Assembly: GCA_963835705.1 (NCBI GenBank)
Contig: CAWIGR010000018.1
Coordinates: forward strand, 38,359-102,358
Source: JACVRW01 sp963835705
GTDB taxonomy: Bacteria > Actinomycetota > Thermoleophilia > Solirubrobacterales > Thermoleophilaceae
DNA: 64,000 nucleotides
Reading direction: 5' to 3'
Shown: piece after piece, positions 23,932 to 32,197 of the stretch
Layout: each line of letters starts with the position of its first letter
Numbering within the stretch: the first letter of the stretch is position 1
Made by a program: the position numbers and the translations under genes
The notes under the pieces: generated by a model
Database searches by the model: none
What the model saw: the letters and a program-made list of their open reading frames with translations, nothing else
Told to the model about the DNA's origin: nothing

Positions 23932-25481
23932 GCTTCCGCAACGAGCCCATCCTGGAGCTGCGGCGCGCGCCCGCGCGTGAGTCCCTGCTGGAGGCGCTCC
24001 GCTCGCTCGACGCCCGCCTGCCTCTGTCGGTGCCGATGCGCATCGGCGGTGACAGATCGGAGGGGGACGGTGTGCTGTCGACCGACCCGGGGAGCCCCGA
24101 GCGCGTCGTGGCCCGGGCGGCGCGGGCGAGCGAGGCCGACGCCGCGGCCGCCGTGGAGGCCGCGCAGCGCGGCTTCCGCGAGTGGAGCGCGCGCTCGGCA
24201 GCCGAGCGCGCGGAGGTCCTGCGGGTGGCCGCCGCGCGGCTGCGCGAGCGCCGCCTCGAGCTGGCCGCTCTCCAGGTGCGCGAGTGCGCCAAGCCGTGGC
24301 CCGAGGCCGACGGGGACGTGTGCGAGGCGATCGACTTCCTCGAGTACTACGCCCTGGAGGCGCTCGAGCTGGACCGCGGGCGCGAGATCGTCCAGGCGCC
24401 GGGTGAGCGCAACACGATGCGCTACGCGCCGCGCGGCGTGGCGGCGGTGATCGCACCGTGGAACTTCCCGCTGGCCATCCCCTGCGGCATGACGGCCGCC
24501 GCGCTGGCGGCCGGGAACGCCGCGATCCTCAAGCCCGCCGAGCAGTCGCCGGCCAGCGCCGGCGCCCTGGTCGACGCGCTGCACGAGGCCGGCGTGCCGC
24601 CGGACGCGTTGGCCCTGCTGCCGGGCTTCGGCGAGGCGGGCGCCGCGCTGGTGCGCGACCCGCGCGTGCACGTGATCGCCTTCACCGGCTCGGCGCCGGT
24701 CGGCCTCGAGATCGTGCGCGCCTCGGCCGAGACTCCGGACGGCCAGCCGCACGTGAAGCGGGTGGTCGCGGAGATGGGCGGCAAGAACTGCGTGCTCGTG
24801 GATGCCGACGCCGACCTCGACGAGGCTGTGCCCGGCATCGTATATTCCGCGTTCGGCTACGCGGGACAGAAGTGCTCGGCCGCCGCCCGCGTGCTGGTGC
24901 ACGAGGCGATCGCGGACACGCTGGTGGAGCGGCTGGCCGGTGCGGTCGAGGTGCTGCACGTGGGCCAGGCCGAGGAGTTCGCCACGGAGGTGCCGCCGGT
25001 GATCGAGCGCGAGGCGCAGGAGCGGGTCGAGCGGTACCGGGAGCTCGCCTCCGGCCACATCGCCGCTTCCGCCGACCCGCCCGGCTCGCCAGGCCACTTC
25101 TGCCCGCCCACCCTCGTCTCGGGCCTCCCCGAGGACTCGCCCGTGAACCGCGAGGAGATCTTCGGCCCGCTCCTGTCGGTAACCCCCGTGCGCGACCTCG
25201 ACCACGCGGTCGAAATGGTCGACTCACTGCCATTCGCCCTGACCGGGGGCCTCTTCTCCCGCAGCCCCGCAACGGTCGAGCGGGTGGCCGCCCGCCTGCC
25301 GGTGGGGAACCTGTACGTCAACCGAGGGATCACGGGTGCGATGGTGGGCCGCCAGCCCTTCGGCGGCAACCGCCGTTCCGGGATCGGCTCGAAGGCGGGC
25401 GGCCCGGACTACCTGCTCCAGTTCGTCGAGCCGAGGGTCGTCACAGAGAACACGATGCGCCATGGCATTCCGGTCGAATGA
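23928..25481 (+). CDS. 1-pyrroline-5-carboxylate dehydrogenase (aldehyde dehydrogenase family)
   Basis: 517 residues from a TTG inside the proline dehydrogenase stop. ALDH motifs: APWNFPLAIPCGMTAAALAA, AFTGSAPVGLEI (NAD-binding), EMGGKNCVLVDADADLDEA (catalytic Glu), GQKCSAAARV (nucleophile Cys) and EEIFGPLLSV. The C-terminus VNRGITGAMVGRQPFGG is typical for P5C dehydrogenases. It oxidises glutamate-semialdehyde to glutamate with NAD. Operon partner of the upstream gene. Confidence 0.93.
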   Translation: MSFRNEPILELRRAPARESLLEALRSLDARLPLSVPMRIGGDRSEGDGVLSTDPGSPERVVARAARASEADAAAAVEAAQRGFREWSARSAAERAEVLRVAAARLRERRLELAALQVRECAKPWPEADGDVCEAIDFLEYYALEALELDRGREIVQAPGERNTMRYAPRGVAAVIAPWNFPLAIPCGMTAAALAAGNAAILKPAEQSPASAGALVDALHEAGVPPDALALLPGFGEAGAALVRDPRVHVIAFTGSAPVGLEIVRASAETPDGQPHVKRVVAEMGGKNCVLVDADADLDEAVPGIVYSAFGYAGQKCSAAARVLVHEAIADTLVERLAGAVEVLHVGQAEEFATEVPPVIEREAQERVERYRELASGHIAASADPPGSPGHFCPPTLVSGLPEDSPVNREEIFGPLLSVTPVRDLDHAVEMVDSLPFALTGGLFSRSPATVERVAARLPVGNLYVNRGITGAMVGRQPFGGNRRSGIGSKAGGPDYLLQFVEPRVVTENTMRHGIPVE

Positions 25482-25497
25482 CTAACCTTGCGGCGCC

Positions 25498-26931
25498 TTG
25501 GCCTTCGACCTGCAATCGCATTCGCTCCATTCCGACGGGGAGCTGACGGCCGCCCAGGTGGTGGAGAACGCCGCCGCGGCGGGGGTGCGCCTGCTCGCGC
25601 TGTCGGACCACGACACTGTCGACGGTGTCGACGAGGCGCTGGCCGCCGGAGCGCTGCACGGGGTGCGGGTGGTGCCCGCCACCGAGATCTCGGCGGTGGA
25701 CGGCCCCTACGAGGACCTTCACGTGCTCGGCTACGGGATCGACCACCGCAGCGGGCTGCTGAACGAGCGGCTGCTCGACGCCCGCGCGGACCGCGAGCGC
25801 CGCGCCGACGCGATGGCGAAGCGCCTGGGCGAGCTCGGATTCGAGGTCGACCCGGCGCCGATCGACGCGCGCAAGGCGGCCGGGAAGCCCGTCGGGCGCC
25901 CCCATCTCGCTGCGGCGGTGCTGGCCCACCCGGCCAACGCCGCGCGGCTCGCCGAAGAGGGGCACGCCGACGTCTCCTCCTTCATCCCGGCATATCTGAT
26001 CCAGGGGAAGCCGGGCTATGTCGCGCGTACGCATCCCACGGTCGAGGAGGCGATCGGCTGGATCCACGACGCCGCCGGCGTGGCGGTCTGGGCGCACCCG
26101 TTCTGGGACATCGACACGGACGACGAGGTGCTGGCCGCGATCGAGCGCTACCGCGCGGCCGGGCTGGACGGGGTCGAGGTCTTCTACGTGTCGCACTCGC
26201 GCGAGCAGACGCTGCTGCTGGCGGACCGCTGCGAGGAGCTCGGGCTGCTGGCCACCGGGTCGTCGGACTACCACGGGCCGGATCACCGGTTGTTCAGCCG
26301 CTTCCGCGCGTTCGACCTGCACGGCCGCGAGCCCAACCTCGGCCCGATCGCCCACGGCACGCTCGCCGCGCCCACCCGCGGCGGGGACGGCCTCTGCATC
26401 TGGCTGACGGGCCTCTCGGGCTCGGGCAAGTCGACGATCGGCCGGCTGGCCGCGGGCGAGCTGCGCGACCTGGGCCACCGCGTCGAGGTGCTCGACGGCG
26501 ACGACGTGCGCCAGAACCTCTGCGCCGGGCTCGGCTTCTCGCGCGAGGACCGCGACGTGAACGTGCGCCGGATCGCCTGGGTGGCCGACCTCCTCACCCG
26601 CAACGGCGTGATCGCATTCGTGGCGGCGGTCTCGCCGTACCGGGGCGCGCGCGAGGAGGCGCGTGCGCGGATGGGCGAGCGGTTCCTCGAGGTGCACGTG
26701 CGGGCGTCGGTCGAGGAGTGCGAGCGCCGCGACGTGAAGGGGCTCTACGGCAAGGCACGGACGGGGGAGATCCAGGCCTTCACCGGCGTCTCGGACCCGT
26801 ACGAGGAGCCGCAGGCGCCCGAGCTCCTGCTGGACACCGAGCAGGCGCCGCCGGCGGAGTCGGCCGCCAGGCTGATCGCGCTGATCGAGGAGCGCCTGGC
26901 ATCCGGCGCGCCGGTCACCGCAGCTGTCTAG
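25498..26931 (+). CDS. PHP-domain phosphoesterase fused to adenylylsulfate kinase
   Basis: 477 residues from a TTG at 25498 (no ATG or GTG near). Residues 1-about 285 are a PHP phosphoesterase (SHSLHSDGEL, LALSDHDTVDG, VGRPHLAAAV, VAVWAHPFW, ATGSSDYHG); the first motif is DLQSHS, so the first His of the usual HxH is Gln. Residues about 300-470 are a full APS kinase: P-loop GLSGSGKST, LDGDDVRQNL, GFSREDRDVNVRRI, SPYRGAREEAR, KGLYGKARTGEIQAFTG. The frame is unbroken, so the fusion is real in this sequence. The kinase makes PAPS from APS; the PHP half may hydrolyse a phosphonucleotide or nucleic acid. Confidence 0.85.
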   Translation: MAFDLQSHSLHSDGELTAAQVVENAAAAGVRLLALSDHDTVDGVDEALAAGALHGVRVVPATEISAVDGPYEDLHVLGYGIDHRSGLLNERLLDARADRERRADAMAKRLGELGFEVDPAPIDARKAAGKPVGRPHLAAAVLAHPANAARLAEEGHADVSSFIPAYLIQGKPGYVARTHPTVEEAIGWIHDAAGVAVWAHPFWDIDTDDEVLAAIERYRAAGLDGVEVFYVSHSREQTLLLADRCEELGLLATGSSDYHGPDHRLFSRFRAFDLHGREPNLGPIAHGTLAAPTRGGDGLCIWLTGLSGSGKSTIGRLAAGELRDLGHRVEVLDGDDVRQNLCAGLGFSREDRDVNVRRIAWVADLLTRNGVIAFVAAVSPYRGAREEARARMGERFLEVHVRASVEECERRDVKGLYGKARTGEIQAFTGVSDPYEEPQAPELLLDTEQAPPAESAARLIALIEERLASGAPVTAAV

Positions 26932-26933
26932 CG

Positions 26934-27374
26934 ATGACTGACGTAACGCCCTTCAAGGTCGATGCCGGGGCCGGCGAGCGCCTCCGCTTCGGCGAGGTCG
27001 AGATCCTCGTCAAGGTCTCCGCCGACACGACCGGTGGCACAGTGACGGTGTTCGAGGAGGACGAGGCCGTCGACACCCCCCTTCACGTCCACGAGAAAGA
27101 GGACGAGCTGTTCTACGTGCTCGAGGGCGAGCACGTGTTCCAGGTCGGCGACCGGGAGCACCGGGCGGGCCCCGGCGATCTCGTCTTCGCGCCACGCGGC
27201 GTCCCGCACTCCCAGCGGCGCGTGGTGCCGCGCAAGGGGCGGACGCTCGTGCTCACCGCTCCCGGGGGGCTCGAGGGCTTCTTCCGCGAGCTCGCCGAGG
27301 CGGACCGCGAGGGCTCGCTCGGCCCGGAGGCCTACGCGCGCGCCTCCAAGCGATACGGCATCACCTGGCTCTAG
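26934..27374 (+). CDS. Cupin-domain protein
   Basis: 146 residues, ATG two bases after the previous stop. A single cupin barrel: TPLHVHEKEDELFYVLEGEHVF gives the His-x-His and Glu of motif 1, and PRGVPHSQRRV supplies the motif 2 His, so the metal site is complete (unlike the cupin at 4574). A helical tail follows (GFFRELAEADREGSLG), as in quercetinase-like small cupins. Enzymatic role unknown. Its TAG overlaps the stop of the convergent MFS gene within a CTAG. Confidence 0.82.
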   Translation: MTDVTPFKVDAGAGERLRFGEVEILVKVSADTTGGTVTVFEEDEAVDTPLHVHEKEDELFYVLEGEHVFQVGDREHRAGPGDLVFAPRGVPHSQRRVVPRKGRTLVLTAPGGLEGFFRELAEADREGSLGPEAYARASKRYGITWL

Positions 27375-29086
27375 GTGGCGGGCCGCTCGGCGGGCGCCGG
27401 GCGCGGCGCACCGGCCGGCGGGCCACGCTCCGGTGACGGCGAGCCGCCGTCACCGGGCGGGGCGTTCGCTCGCATCTGGGCCATGAACTCGGCCTGTGCC
27501 TGGGCGGGGGTGCGCTTCAGCGCCCCCATCAGCGGCAGCACCGTCAGGATCAGCAGCGCCGCCTGGCGGAACGCCCAGGCGAACCCCTCGCGCGCCGAGC
27601 CGGCGGTCTGGCGGATGATCTCCTCGTCGAACCCCGGCTTCGGCTCGAACCGGTCCTCGGTGCCGCCGGCGTAGTCGTGCAGGGTCGCCTGGATCACCGC
27701 CCCGGCCTCGGGCTGCGGTATCTCCCACTCATCGACGATGTCCTCGATCTCCTCTTCGGCGAACCAGCTCATGTGCGCGTGGAGGGCGCCGCCGAAGGTG
27801 GCGATCAGGATGGCCACGCCGATCGCAGCGCCGAGCTGCCGGGCGGTGTTGAGGACGCCCGACGCGAGCCCCACCATGGGACCGGCCACGGCCCCCATGG
27901 CGCCCACGTTCAGCGCCGGGAACCCGATGCCCATCCCGATCCCCAGCATGGCCAGCCCGGGCAGGATGCGAAGGTACGAGAAGGCGTTGTCGGAGGTGGC
28001 GGGCAGGAACGAGATCCACAGCAGGCCGATCGCCATCACGATCAGGGCGGGCTTGGCGATCTCGCCGGGAGCGCGGGTGTCCGCCGCCCGGCCTACGAAG
28101 GGCCAGACGATCAGCCCGCACAGCGGCACCGGCACGATCGCCAGAGCGGCCTCGATCGGCTCGTAGCCCCACAGGTTCAGGAACACGAGCGAGAGCAGCA
28201 GCAGGCTGCCGATCGCGCCCGCGGCGAAGAACAGCATTCCCAGGTTTGCGCTTCGGAACTGCGGGTTCTCCATCAGCTCCGGGCGCAGCATCGGGTTGGG
28301 GGCGCGCCGCTCCCACATGACGAACGCCACGCCTAGCAGGATCGCCGCCTGCATCAGGCTGAGCCAGAGCGGCAGGTTGCCGCCGAACGGGTTGGCCTCG
28401 ACCAGCGCCACGAGGAGGCAGAAGACGGCCAGCCCGAGCAGCACCATGCCCTTCACGTCGACCTCGCGGCCGGCGCTCAGGTCCCAGGTCTCGGGCCACC
28501 AGCGAAGCGCCAGCACCACTCCGACGATGCCGAACGGGATGTTGATCAGGAAGATCCAGTGCCAGCTCGCGATCTCGATCAGCACGCCGCCGAGGACCGG
28601 GCCGAGTGCCGACGAGACGAGCGCCACGACCGCGATCAGCGCCAGCCCGCGGCCGCGTTGGTGCGGTGGGAAGACGAGCACGGTCATCGCGAAGCCGAGC
28701 GGGGCGAGGATGCCGGCGCCGATGCCCTGCACCACGCGGAACCCGATCAGCCACTCGACCGACCACGCCAGCGCGCAGAGCGCGGACCCGATCGTGAAGA
28801 CGACCATGCCGATGACGAAGAACCGTCGCCGGCCGAACTGGTCCGCGAGCCGGCCCATCGACACGAGCAGGACGGCGAAGGCGACGTTGTATGCGTTGAT
28901 GACCCACGTGACGGTCCCCACGTCGGTCGACATCTCGTCCTGAAGCTCGGGGATCGCGATGTTCACGATCGAGATGTCGAGCAGGGACATCGCCCAGCCG
29001 ATCATCATCACGCCGAAGATGCGCCACTTGTTGGCCTGCAGGAACTCTGCGGGCGGGTTGCGGCGCTCGTCCGTCGTGTCCGTCAC
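27371..29086 (-). CDS. MFS drug-efflux-type transporter (DHA2 / EmrB-QacA family)
   Basis: 571 residues with about 14 membrane helices. DHA2 marks: LLDISIVNIAIPEL in helix 1, GRLADQFGRRRFFVIG (motif A), RVVQGIGAGIL (motif B) and ALGPVLGGVLI (motif C). The periplasmic loop and the Pro-rich cytosolic tail are longer than usual. The ATG overlaps the preceding sulfatase-fold gene stop in an ATGA, so it is the last gene of that operon. It probably exports a lipophilic compound or substrate linked to the exported sulfatase-fold proteins. Confidence 0.9.
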   Translation of the reverse strand: MTDTTDERRNPPAEFLQANKWRIFGVMMIGWAMSLLDISIVNIAIPELQDEMSTDVGTVTWVINAYNVAFAVLLVSMGRLADQFGRRRFFVIGMVVFTIGSALCALAWSVEWLIGFRVVQGIGAGILAPLGFAMTVLVFPPHQRGRGLALIAVVALVSSALGPVLGGVLIEIASWHWIFLINIPFGIVGVVLALRWWPETWDLSAGREVDVKGMVLLGLAVFCLLVALVEANPFGGNLPLWLSLMQAAILLGVAFVMWERRAPNPMLRPELMENPQFRSANLGMLFFAAGAIGSLLLLSLVFLNLWGYEPIEAALAIVPVPLCGLIVWPFVGRAADTRAPGEIAKPALIVMAIGLLWISFLPATSDNAFSYLRILPGLAMLGIGMGIGFPALNVGAMGAVAGPMVGLASGVLNTARQLGAAIGVAILIATFGGALHAHMSWFAEEEIEDIVDEWEIPQPEAGAVIQATLHDYAGGTEDRFEPKPGFDEEIIRQTAGSAREGFAWAFRQAALLILTVLPLMGALKRTPAQAQAEFMAQMRANAPPGDGGSPSPERGPPAGAPRPAPAERPAT

Positions 29087-30579
29087 GGCCGCGCGGTGTC
29101 CTTGTCCTCGGCATCGCGCCCGTCGTACTCGAGCGCCTCGGCGTCGTCGTTGTCGTCCGGCTCGTCGTTGTCGACGGCGTCGAAGTCGTTGGGGATGCCG
29201 TCGTCGTCGGAGTCGTCGTCGCCGCGCTCCCGCGGCGGCCGGAGGGCCCCGTCGGGGCCGAACTCCGGCAGCGTGCCGCCGGCCACCGCGAGCGCGGCCA
29301 GCGACATGTCGGTGAGCTGGCCGGTGTCCTCGTTCGCGATGTCCTGGAAGCGCGTGATGTCGTCCTCGACCTCCTCGTCGTCGTCGTACATCCGGCGCTC
29401 GATCTCCTCGCGGTCCGCCACCATCAGCCAGCGCTTGTCGCGGACCACGATCAGCGAGCCGCTGGCGGTGATGGAGTACGGGCGGTCGTACAGATCATCC
29501 TCGTCGACGTCGTCCAGCAGCGCGGTGAGGTCCTCGCCCCACATCTTCCCTGGGATGGTGAGGCCCAGGTACGACAGGATCGTGGGCGCCACGTCGTGCG
29601 TGGAGGCGTACCAGTCGACGTCGTCACCCGACTTGCGGCCGTCCGGACCGCGGATCATGAAGGGGATCTCGTAGGACTCGCGGTGCGACGTGGGCGTGCC
29701 GCGGCCGATGTAGTCGTGCTCGCCGAGCGCGATGCCGATGTCGCCGAGCATGAACACGAGCGCGTCGTCTGGCACCTCCGCCATCAGCCGCCCCACCCAG
29801 TCGTCCACGGCCTCGACGTGGTCGCGGTAGGCCGAGCGCAGGTCGTCCACCTCGTCCCCGCCCCACTCCAGCTCCACCAGCCGGTCGTTCATCGTGCCGA
29901 TGCCCTCGCGCTCCAGCTCGTCCGGCCTGATGTAGATCGGGGGAGCCTGAACGGCATCGACGGGGTCGAACGGATCGATTCCCACGAACCCCGAGAAGTC
30001 GCGCAGCTCCTGGATGCCGGCCTTGAATGTGCGCTCGGTGGCCTGGGTGGCCCGCCTGATCGCGGCGATCTCGTCCTGGATGCCGCCCTGTCCGGCCGGC
30101 TCGGCCGATCCACCCGGTCGCTTCACATCGCCGAAGCGAGGGCCCTCGACGATCGGGTTGTCGGTCACGTAGACGGTCTCCACGCCCGCGAGTCCCATCG
30201 TCTCCATCAACACGGGCTGCCAGTCCCAGACCGGGTTGTAGCCGGGCACGGCGGGCATGCCGTCGGTGCGCTTCCAGTCGCGGAACGGGAACGAGCGCAT
30301 GCCGGTCACGAGCGTCCGCCGCACGGGGAGGGCGGGCATGGACTCGGGGATGGCGCGGTCGAAGCGCAGCGAGTCGCCGGCCACTTCGTCGATGTTCGGC
30401 GTGCTGGTGCCCGAGTCGCCGTCGAAGGACTGCACGTAGTCGGCCCTGATCAGCGGCAGCACGATCAGCACAGCGCGGCGGTCGCTCCCCTGATCCTCCT
30501 GCGCCGCCGCCCGCGCCGGCAGCCCCAGGCCCGCGAGCAGTCCCGTCCCGGCCACGAGAGTGCGCCGGGTGAGCCTCAC
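29083..30579 (-). CDS. Tat-exported sulfatase-fold protein with a degenerate active site and calcium-type acidic tail
   Basis: 498 residues from the GTG at 30577-30579, overlapping the upstream gene's stop (GTGA). N-terminus LTRRTLVAG and a hydrophobic core ending AAA form a Tat signal. Fold motifs are recognisable but changed: LIVLPLIRAD lacks the first metal Asp, MPALPVRRTLVTG has Ala where the CxPxR nucleophile should be, and LGDIGIALGEH lost the DH histidine. This suggests a pseudoenzyme or binding protein. The C-terminus is a run of Asp/Asn repeats including DSDDDGIPNDFD, a thrombospondin type-3-like calcium-binding motif. Confidence 0.8.
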   Translation of the reverse strand: MRLTRRTLVAGTGLLAGLGLPARAAAQEDQGSDRRAVLIVLPLIRADYVQSFDGDSGTSTPNIDEVAGDSLRFDRAIPESMPALPVRRTLVTGMRSFPFRDWKRTDGMPAVPGYNPVWDWQPVLMETMGLAGVETVYVTDNPIVEGPRFGDVKRPGGSAEPAGQGGIQDEIAAIRRATQATERTFKAGIQELRDFSGFVGIDPFDPVDAVQAPPIYIRPDELEREGIGTMNDRLVELEWGGDEVDDLRSAYRDHVEAVDDWVGRLMAEVPDDALVFMLGDIGIALGEHDYIGRGTPTSHRESYEIPFMIRGPDGRKSGDDVDWYASTHDVAPTILSYLGLTIPGKMWGEDLTALLDDVDEDDLYDRPYSITASGSLIVVRDKRWLMVADREEIERRMYDDDEEVEDDITRFQDIANEDTGQLTDMSLAALAVAGGTLPEFGPDGALRPPRERGDDDSDDDGIPNDFDAVDNDEPDDNDDAEALEYDGRDAEDKDTARP

Positions 30580-32114
30580 CCGCCGATCACAGCCTTGCCG
30601 CCGGAGGCGCCGAACTGGGGCAGGGTCCCGCCGGCCTCGTCCTCGAGCACCTTCCAGAGCGCGTCCACCATCTCGGGGTTGTCGGCCGCCACGTCGCGCA
30701 CCTCCTGAGGGTCGGTGCGCCGGTCGTACAGGCGCTTCAGGCGCCCCTCGCTGTCGGCGAGCATGAACCAGTCCTGGTCGCCGGCCAGCAGGTGATCGTC
30801 GTAGCAGGAGGTGAACCAGCGCCGGTCGGGCGGCGTGCCGCCGTCGAACAGCACCGACAGGTCCTCGCCGTTCATCTGCCCGGGCGCACGGACGCCCATG
30901 AACGACAGGATCGTGCGCGGGATGTCGTGCGTGGAGGCGAAGTAGTCGCTCGTCTCGCCCGCCAGCTTGCCCTCGGGGTGCCGGATCATGCAGGGCACGT
31001 GGTAGATGTGCCACTGCGCCCGGGCCGCGTGCTTGCCGAGGATGCCGTGCTCCCCGAGCGTCAGCCCGTGGTCCGACATGTAGTAGACGACGGTCTCGTC
31101 GAGCAGGTTCTCGTCGGCCAGCGTGTTCATGAGGCGGCCGACCCACTCGTCCAGGAACGTGATCTCGGCCGCGTACAGCTCGCGCACGCGCTCCACGGTC
31201 TCGTCGTCCACGTCCACGTCGATGACCCATGAGTAGGGCGTCTCGAACGGCTGGATCGGGACGATCCCCTCTAGCTCGATCCCCTTCGGGCTGCCGGCCG
31301 CCATCTGGTACACATGGGGGGCGTCGAGCGGCTCGTGCGGGTCGAACGCGTCCACGCCGAGGAAGAACGGCCGCTTCTGCTTGAGGTCGTCCACGAGGTT
31401 GATGCCGCTGCGGATCACACGCGCGGTGGGGTACTGCCGGTCGCTGTCGCGGTAGATCGAGTTCCAGCCGGCCATGGCCCGAAGCCGGCCTACCTCCACG
31501 CTGTCCGAGAGGTCCGGCAGGAGGTAGCGCTCGATCGTGCTGCGCGTGGCGGGGCGCTTGAAGGGCTTGTTCAGGAAGCGGTAGGCGCCCTGGGAGTAGC
31601 TCGGCCTGGCCCAATCGAGCGTGCGCCGGAAGTTCCCGAAGCGCGGGCCGATCAGGAACGGGTTGTCGGTGCAGTAGGCGGTCTCGACCCCGGCCTCGCC
31701 CAGCACCTCGGTCACGATCGGCTGGAAGTCGGGGATCGGGATCCAGCCGGGGCCGACCGGAAGCCCCTTGGTGGGCACGTAGTTGCGGAAGGGGAAGGAG
31801 CGCACGCCGGTGAGGAGCGCACGCCGCGCGGGGCCCGTGGGCATGGCCTCCGGCACGGCCCGCGTGAAGGTCAGCGAGTCCTGGGCGAGCGCGTCGAGGT
31901 TCGGCGTCTTGTTGCGCGCGTCGGGGTTGTACGCGCCGATGTAGTCCGCCCGGGTGGAGTCGCTGAAGATCAGCACCGCGTTCGGGGCGTCGTCCGAGTG
32001 CTCGGTGGCCGGCTCGAAGTAGTCGTCCCCGCAGGCGCCGAGGCCGACGGCGGCGGCACCCGCCGCCCCGGTCCCAATCAGTCCTCGTCGTGTAAGCCCC
32101 CGGCGCGAGCCCAT
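30576..32114 (-). CDS. Tat-exported sulfatase-fold lipoprotein
   Basis: 512 residues. The N-terminus has SRRGLTRRGLIGTG (Tat twin arginine) and a VGLGAC lipobox, so it is exported folded and lipid-anchored. Alkaline-phosphatase-superfamily motifs: LIFSDSTRADYIGAYN (metal Asp), MPTGPARRALLTG (Thr instead of Cys/Ser in the nucleophile position), and YYMSDHGLTLGEHG (DH metal pair). With Thr it cannot form formylglycine, so it resembles phospho-transferases or phosphodiesterases more than sulfatases. Overlaps the next paralogue by GTGA. Confidence 0.83.
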   Translation of the reverse strand: MGSRRGLTRRGLIGTGAAGAAAVGLGACGDDYFEPATEHSDDAPNAVLIFSDSTRADYIGAYNPDARNKTPNLDALAQDSLTFTRAVPEAMPTGPARRALLTGVRSFPFRNYVPTKGLPVGPGWIPIPDFQPIVTEVLGEAGVETAYCTDNPFLIGPRFGNFRRTLDWARPSYSQGAYRFLNKPFKRPATRSTIERYLLPDLSDSVEVGRLRAMAGWNSIYRDSDRQYPTARVIRSGINLVDDLKQKRPFFLGVDAFDPHEPLDAPHVYQMAAGSPKGIELEGIVPIQPFETPYSWVIDVDVDDETVERVRELYAAEITFLDEWVGRLMNTLADENLLDETVVYYMSDHGLTLGEHGILGKHAARAQWHIYHVPCMIRHPEGKLAGETSDYFASTHDIPRTILSFMGVRAPGQMNGEDLSVLFDGGTPPDRRWFTSCYDDHLLAGDQDWFMLADSEGRLKRLYDRRTDPQEVRDVAADNPEMVDALWKVLEDEAGGTLPQFGASGGKAVIGG

Positions 32115-32197
32115 TGCGGGCCGCAGGCTAGCTGACGGCCAGGCTGCCGCCCGGTGTGCGCCGGGCTAGTGAACCGACCACTGGGGGGACTCCTCGA

